A DNA stretch of 49,285 bases, taken from Flavobacteriales bacterium. GTDB taxonomy: Bacteria; Bacteroidota; Bacteroidia; Flavobacteriales; UBA1820. Made by a program: the position numbers and the translations under genes. The stretch lies in NCBI GenBank assembly GCA_017620815.1, contig JAGAUI010000022.1:1-49285 (forward strand), written 5' to 3'. Each line of letters starts with the position of its first letter. Position 1 is the stretch's first letter. Below are positions 44,865 through 49,285 of this stretch, in pieces. The notes below the pieces were generated by a model. It made no database searches and was not told the origin of the DNA. It saw only the letters and a list, made by a program, of their open reading frames with translations.

Positions 44865-45911
44865 CTAGTTGTTTTCTGGGCGTAGACGACGTACTACCTG
44901 CCCTGCCTGCCACATTTCAGAATCGTGAAGTTCCTGAAGTTCGGCATTGAGTTTTTCACGATAGTCGCTCTGGCTATTTGAGTCAATGCTACGCTGTGCT
45001 TCGTTACCTATCTCTACCTCGTGATATAGTTCTTCAAACACTGGTTTGGCTGCATCGCGGAATTTTTTCCACCAGTCCAGTGCACCACGTTGAGCGGTAG
45101 TAGAACAGTTGGCATACATCCAGTCCATACCGTTTTCGGCGATAAGAGGCATAAGGCTCTGTGATAGCTCTTCTATAGTTTCGTTAAATGCTTCCGATGG
45201 AGTATGTCCATGGGCACGTAGAGTATCATACTGTGCCGCAAATATACCCTGAATAGCTCCCATCAGAGTACCACGTTCTCCTGTAAGGTCTGAATAAACC
45301 TCGCGTTTGAATGTAGTTTCAAATAGGTATCCACTACCCACACCTATACCTAGAGAGATAACACGCTCCATTGCACGTCCAGTAGCGTCCTGGAATATAG
45401 CATAGCTAGAGTTAAGACCACGACCCTGAAGGAACATACGACGTAATGATGTACCAGAACCTTTGGGAGCTACAAGGATAACGTCCACATCTTCTGGTGG
45501 GACAATGCCTGTACGTTCTTTATATGTTATACCAAATCCGTGAGAGAAATAAAGAGCCTTGCCCGGTGTGAGGTGCTTTTTAATAGTAGGCCACATAGAT
45601 ATCTGTCCAGCGTCTGAAAGCAGATACTGTATGATAGTACCACGAGAAGCAGCCTCTTCTATCTCAAAAAGGTCTTTGCCTTCTACCCAACCATCGGCTA
45701 TAGCTTTATCCCAACTCTTGGAACCTTTACGCTGACCTACTATAACGTTAAAACCATTATCCTTGAGGTTAAGAGACTGACCAGGGCCTTGTACACCGTA
45801 GCCTATCACCGCTATTGTTTCATCTTTAAGTGTTTCCAATGCTTTTGAAAGAGGGAATTCCTCACGTGTTACGACATCTTCTACTGTGCCGCCAAAGTTC
45901 ATTTTTGCCAT
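44865..45911 (-). CDS. ilvC: Ketol-acid reductoisomerase (348 aa)
   Basis: NADPH-dependent isomeroreductase in valine and isoleucine synthesis. The Rossmann motif is [16 protein letters not shown] (about 34-49), and RKGSKSW (61-67) carries the Arg/Ser residues expected for NADPH phosphate binding. The KARI domain has [20 protein letters not shown] (interrupted, about 197-216) with metal-binding Asp/Glu, and a C-terminal ...[12 protein letters not shown] region. Length of about 348 is the form seen in Bacteroides. Follows ilvN after a 51-bp gap. Confidence 0.97.
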   Translation of the reverse strand: MAKMNFGGTVEDVVTREEFPLSKALETLKDETIAVIGYGVQGPGQSLNLKDNGFNVIVGQRKGSKSWDKAIADGWVEGKDLFEIEEAASRGTIIQYLLSDAGQISMWPTIKKHLTPGKALYFSHGFGITYKERTGIVPPEDVDVILVAPKGSGTSLRRMFLQGRGLNSSYAIFQDATGRAMERVISLGIGVGSGYLFETTFKREVYSDLTGERGTLMGAIQGIFAAQYDTLRAHGHTPSEAFNETIEELSQSLMPLIAENGMDWMYANCSTTAQRGALDWWKKFRDAAKPVFEELYHEVEIGNEAQRSIDSNSQSDYREKLNAELQELHDSEMWQAGQVVRRLRPENN

Positions 45912-45962
45912 TTTTTCAGAGTTTTAATGTTTATATTTCCTTTTTTTAATATCTATTTTGGT

Positions 45963-46493
45963 TTAATAATTTCCATATTGTGGGTCGTGAAGAGAGAGAT
46001 AGTGATGTAGGTCTTCGCGTTCGGCATCGCTTTTGGGGAGGCTTACCACCCCACTACGTACAAACTGCAGTAATCCATGGGGTTTGAGGTTCTCAAATAA
46101 CTCTCGAGTCTCACTGGCGTGTCCCGTCTTTTCCAGTACCATATAATCCTCTCCTACCTCCAATACTCTTACATTAAATTTACGGACTATATGCTCTATA
46201 CTAGCCGAACGACGTACACGATACATAGCTATCTCCTGCTGTACCACTTGGTCTAGGGTATAGACATATGCCTTGAGGACATCTACTTTTTTCTCTATCT
46301 GCTTTACTACTTTTTCTATTTTTTCCTGGTCTGTATGAACCACGATAGTATAACGGTGTATGCCACTTATAGCCGATTCCGATGCTGTAACACTCTCTAT
46401 GTTTATGTTACGACATGTGAAGATAGTAGTAACCTGATTAAGCAGACCTACCTTGTTTTCTGAAAATATAGTTATGATATATTCTTTTTCCAT
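45963..46493 (-). CDS. ilvN: Acetolactate synthase small (regulatory) subunit (176 aa)
   Basis: Regulatory partner of IlvB that confers valine feedback control. The N-terminal ACT domain (3-75) has the standard IITIFSENKVGLLNQVTTIF and RNINIESVTAS segments. The C-terminal part (about 80-165) resembles the ALS_ss C-terminal domain (FNVRVLEVGEDYMVLEKTG). It lies 20 bp after ilvB. Confidence 0.95.
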   Translation of the reverse strand: MEKEYIITIFSENKVGLLNQVTTIFTCRNINIESVTASESAISGIHRYTIVVHTDQEKIEKVVKQIEKKVDVLKAYVYTLDQVVQQEIAMYRVRRSASIEHIVRKFNVRVLEVGEDYMVLEKTGHASETRELFENLKPHGLLQFVRSGVVSLPKSDAEREDLHHYLSLHDPQYGNY

Positions 46494-46513
46494 CTCTTTT
46501 TACTCTTTTTCTG

Positions 46514-48235
46514 TTACTCCAACATTATATCTGTAACGGCAGCTCCTGCTGGAACCATAGGGAATACATTTTCTCCACTATCTACCTTTACTTCCATTAT
46601 AAAAGCGTCGTCATGAAAGAACATACGTTCTATAGCTGCATCTAGGTCGTCGCGTTTTTCTACACGGGCATATTCTATACCGTTGGCAGCAGCAATGAGT
46701 GAGAAATCTGGATTTACCAATGTAGTAAAGCTATAACGTTCGTTAAAGAAGAGCTCCTGCCACTGACGCACCATACCTAGATAACCATTATTAAGGAGAA
46801 TGATTTTCACCCCTACTCGAGTCTGAAGTATGGTACATAGTTCCTGTATATTCATCTGGAAACCACCGTCCCCTACAAACAAACATACTCTTTTTCCCGG
46901 CATGCCAAGTTTGGCTCCTATGGCAGCAGGAAGACCATATCCCATAGTACCTAGACCTCCCGATGTGATGATAGAACGAGGATTGTAATACTTAAAGTAA
47001 CGTGCCGCCATCATCTGATGCTGACCTACATCTGTTACCATTATAGCACTATCTCTCACAGCAGTAGATATTTTATGTACCACCTCTCCCATACGTACCG
47101 CACCCGAAGTAGGACATGTTTCTTCACGAATGATTTTTTCATATTCCACATCATAACAAGCGCGGAATTCATCTATCCACTCTTCATATTTACCACCAGA
47201 GATACGTTCTGTAATCATAGGTAGAGTATCTTTTATATCTCCTATGACAGGCACATCGGCATAGATGAGTTTATTTACTTCCGATGGGTCTATCTCTAGA
47301 TGAACCACTTTGGCATTGATACCAAAATCCTCTACACGTCCTGTAACCCTATCATCAAAACGCATACCTATGGCTACCAGAAGGTCACATTCGCGGTTTT
47401 TGACATTGGGACCATAGTTACCGTGCATGCCCAGCATACCTACATTCTGTGGGTGAGAGGAAGGCAGTGATGAAAGCCCCAGCAGTGTAGATGCAGCAGG
47501 CATACCACTCTTTTCCAGAAATGCCAAAAGTTCTTTTTCTGCCCCTGCCAACTGCACTCCCTGCCCTACAAGTGCCATAGGACGACGTGATAGATTGATA
47601 AGCTGTACAGCGTCTTCTATACTGCGTATATCTACTTCTGGACGACTCACATAAGAACGTATGTTTTCTGTACGGGAATACTTGAAAGGAGTGCGTGCTA
47701 CTTGTGCGTCTTTGGTTATATCTACAACTACAGGGCCGGGACGTCCGCTACGGGCTATGTAAAATGCACGGGAGATAGCATCAGGAATATCCTCGGCACG
47801 TTTTACCTGTATGTTCCATTTGGTTACGGCCTGTGTGATACCCACAAAATTTGTCTCTTGGAACGAGTCTGTACCTAGAAGAGAAGCACTTACTTGTCCG
47901 CTTATAAGAACCACTGGTGTAGAGTCCATCATTGCATCGGCTAGTCCAGTGACAGCATTGGTAGCTCCGGGTCCCGATGTAACCATGCACACTCCTACTC
48001 GTCCTGTGGCGCGGGCATAGCCTTCGGCAGCGTGGACGGCAGCCTGCTCGTGGCGTACTAGAACGTGATGTATGCGGTCTGTATAATCATATAGTGCATC
48101 ATATATGGGGATGACCTGTCCTCCGGGGTAACCAAACATAACGTCTGTACCTTCGGCTATGATGGATTCTATGATAGCCTGCGAGCCTGTAAGTATGCGT
48201 GGTTCTATGGCTGTATCTATAGTTGTGATACTCAT
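46514..48235 (-). CDS. ilvB: Acetolactate synthase large (catalytic) subunit (573 aa)
   Basis: Thiamine-diphosphate enzyme that condenses pyruvate with pyruvate or 2-oxobutanoate. Glu63 in RHEQAA activates the cofactor. The FAD-type middle domain is at about 190-340. The ThDP/Mg motif runs from GDGG (455-458) to NNGYLGMV (482-489), with the usual 26-residue spacing. Full length. It follows ilvD after 42 bp. Confidence 0.97.
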   Translation of the reverse strand: MSITTIDTAIEPRILTGSQAIIESIIAEGTDVMFGYPGGQVIPIYDALYDYTDRIHHVLVRHEQAAVHAAEGYARATGRVGVCMVTSGPGATNAVTGLADAMMDSTPVVLISGQVSASLLGTDSFQETNFVGITQAVTKWNIQVKRAEDIPDAISRAFYIARSGRPGPVVVDITKDAQVARTPFKYSRTENIRSYVSRPEVDIRSIEDAVQLINLSRRPMALVGQGVQLAGAEKELLAFLEKSGMPAASTLLGLSSLPSSHPQNVGMLGMHGNYGPNVKNRECDLLVAIGMRFDDRVTGRVEDFGINAKVVHLEIDPSEVNKLIYADVPVIGDIKDTLPMITERISGGKYEEWIDEFRACYDVEYEKIIREETCPTSGAVRMGEVVHKISTAVRDSAIMVTDVGQHQMMAARYFKYYNPRSIITSGGLGTMGYGLPAAIGAKLGMPGKRVCLFVGDGGFQMNIQELCTILQTRVGVKIILLNNGYLGMVRQWQELFFNERYSFTTLVNPDFSLIAAANGIEYARVEKRDDLDAAIERMFFHDDAFIMEVKVDSGENVFPMVPAGAAVTDIMLE

Positions 48236-48277
48236 ATATATTGTTTTATGTTTCTATTGTGTTTATAGTAATAGGGC

Positions 48278-49285
48278 TTATTTTATCTCTCTTACCGCAC
48301 CCTTGTCTGCCGATGCGACTAGGCTGGCATAGGCTTTAAGACTGCTGGATATGACTCTATCACGTCCCTCTGGTTCAAATACTTTGATGGCGGCCATACG
48401 TTCTGCTAGTTCTTCATCGCTTATACATAGGTTTATAGTACGGCGTGGTATGTCTATCTCTATCATATCTCCATCACGTACGGCAGCTATCTGCCCTCCC
48501 GATGCTGCCTCGGGAGATACATGTCCTATGGAAAGCCCCGAACTACCTCCAGAAAAACGTCCGTCTGTAAGCAGTGCACATTCTTTATCCAGATGTACAG
48601 ACTTAAGATATGATGTAGGATATAACATCTCCTGCATACCAGGGCCTCCACGAGGTCCTTCATAACGTATGACCACTACATCTCCTGCCTTGACCTTTCC
48701 TCCCAATATGCCGTCCACCGCCTGCTCTTGACTTTCAAATACACAAGCACTACCACGGAAAGTAAAAAGGGATTCGTTTACACCGGCGGTCTTTACTATA
48801 CAGCCATTTGCAGCTATGTTCCCAAATAGCACAGCCAATCCTCCATCATTAAAATAAGCATGTTCTATATCTCTTATACAGCCTGCACTACGGTCGGTAT
48901 CCATTACCTGATAGTATTTTTCTTGGGATGCCATCTCTTGTGATGCTACTCCCGCTGCTGCCGATGTGTATATCTTACGGGCTTCATCTGTAAAGTTCTT
49001 ACTTCCTGTGTAGTATTTATCTAGGCAATCTTCTAGGGTCTTAAATCCTACTCTGTTTACAGCAGTATTTATAAGTCCTCCTTCTGCCAATTCTCCCATT
49101 ATGGCCATTATACCTCCTGCACGGTTCACGTCCTGCATATGATAATGACCATTTGGAGCTACTTTACATAGCACAGGTATCTTACGCGATAGACGGTCTA
49201 TATCTTTCATAGTAAAATCAACTCCCGCCTCATGTGCTACTGCTAGTAGATGTAGAACGGTATTGGTACTGCCACCCATAGCTAT
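48278..49285 (-). CDS. ilvD: Dihydroxy-acid dehydratase, 5' part outside window
   Basis: Iron-sulfur enzyme making the 2-oxoacids of valine and isoleucine. The frame is open to the right edge (the upstream codons read I-A before MGGSTN), so at least 40 percent of the protein (the N-terminal part, including start codon and promoter) is missing. The visible part has [35 protein letters not shown] (about 210-223 of the visible part), [18 protein letters not shown] and the C-terminal [10 protein letters not shown]. First gene of the cluster within the window. Confidence 0.96.
   Translation of the reverse strand: MAMGGSTNTVLHLLAVAHEAGVDFTMKDIDRLSRKIPVLCKVAPNGHYHMQDVNRAGGIMAIMGELAEGGLINTAVNRVGFKTLEDCLDKYYTGSKNFTDEARKIYTSAAAGVASQEMASQEKYYQVMDTDRSAGCIRDIEHAYFNDGGLAVLFGNIAANGCIVKTAGVNESLFTFRGSACVFESQEQAVDGILGGKVKAGDVVVIRYEGPRGGPGMQEMLYPTSYLKSVHLDKECALLTDGRFSGGSSGLSIGHVSPEAASGGQIAAVRDGDMIEIDIPRRTINLCISDEELAERMAAIKVFEPEGRDRVISSSLKAYASLVASADKGAVREIK

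Noticed and set aside
1-49285. CRISPR arrays, insertion sequences or prophage
   Set aside because: I saw no regularly spaced repeats, transposase-like frames, terminal inverted repeats or phage genes.

Overview
The window is chromosomal DNA from a member of the Bacteroidota, most likely order Bacteroidales. The evidence is a SusC/SusD pair, Bacteroidota-specific families (DUF4301, DUF4468, a 6-bladed propeller lipoprotein, GWxTD protein, fused MsrB-MsrA), and promoters of the Bacteroides type (TTG-N19-21-TAnnTTTG) in place of -35/-10 boxes. Codon use is distinctive: isoleucine is written mostly as ATA and leucine often as CTA. I see no phage, insertion sequence, CRISPR array or integrated element. 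The window is mostly core metabolism with a few poorly known genes between.

Layout. 1-946: the 5' part of a propeller lipoprotein gene running off the left edge, then tRNA-Arg(CCG). 1138-4511: glycogen synthase (GT3-like) and DUF4301, tightly linked. 4585-10259 (minus): MFS transporter, ClC channel/transporter, aspS and upp. 10357-17164 (plus): a Dabb protein, a 2-hydroxyacid dehydrogenase, then an operon of a 551-aa conserved protein, dnaG, the Kdo transferase waaA and a DUF493 protein. 17161-23753 (minus): YbjQ, a double-FISUMP secreted protein and a lone SusD/SusC pair. 23859-30676 (minus): msrBA, DUF1634/TSUP, hemW, thiL, an unlisted 59-codon ORF, rpe, argB and comF. 30750-37468: pgi, a GH18 lipoprotein, a possible HEPN-like protein, oxyR (minus), a GWxTD lipoprotein and rlmB. 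37531-38733 (minus): a DUF4468 protein. 38890-49285 (minus): ilvD-ilvB-ilvN-ilvC-leuA-leuC-leuD-leuB-ilvA, with ilvD cut by the right edge.

How the genes work together. The right quarter encodes every dedicated step from threonine and pyruvate to the valine, isoleucine and leucine precursors, except the final transamination. A terminator directly followed by a promoter motif at the leuD/leuB junction suggests leuB-ilvA can be transcribed separately. At the left, glycogen synthase sits 17 bp upstream of a protein with the motif order of UDP-sugar pyrophosphorylases, so the pair may make a sugar nucleotide and polymerise it.

Items most worth following up are: DUF4301 as a possible sugar-nucleotide pyrophosphorylase; the 551-aa protein, whose C-terminus resembles a nucleoside phosphorylase; a primase without its zinc ligands; the small basic ORF between rpe and thiL; two near-identical G-quadruplex motifs with a shared flank, one next to a 21-bp perfect hairpin; and the terminator/promoter switch before leuB. 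All function assignments were made by reading motifs, with no database search.
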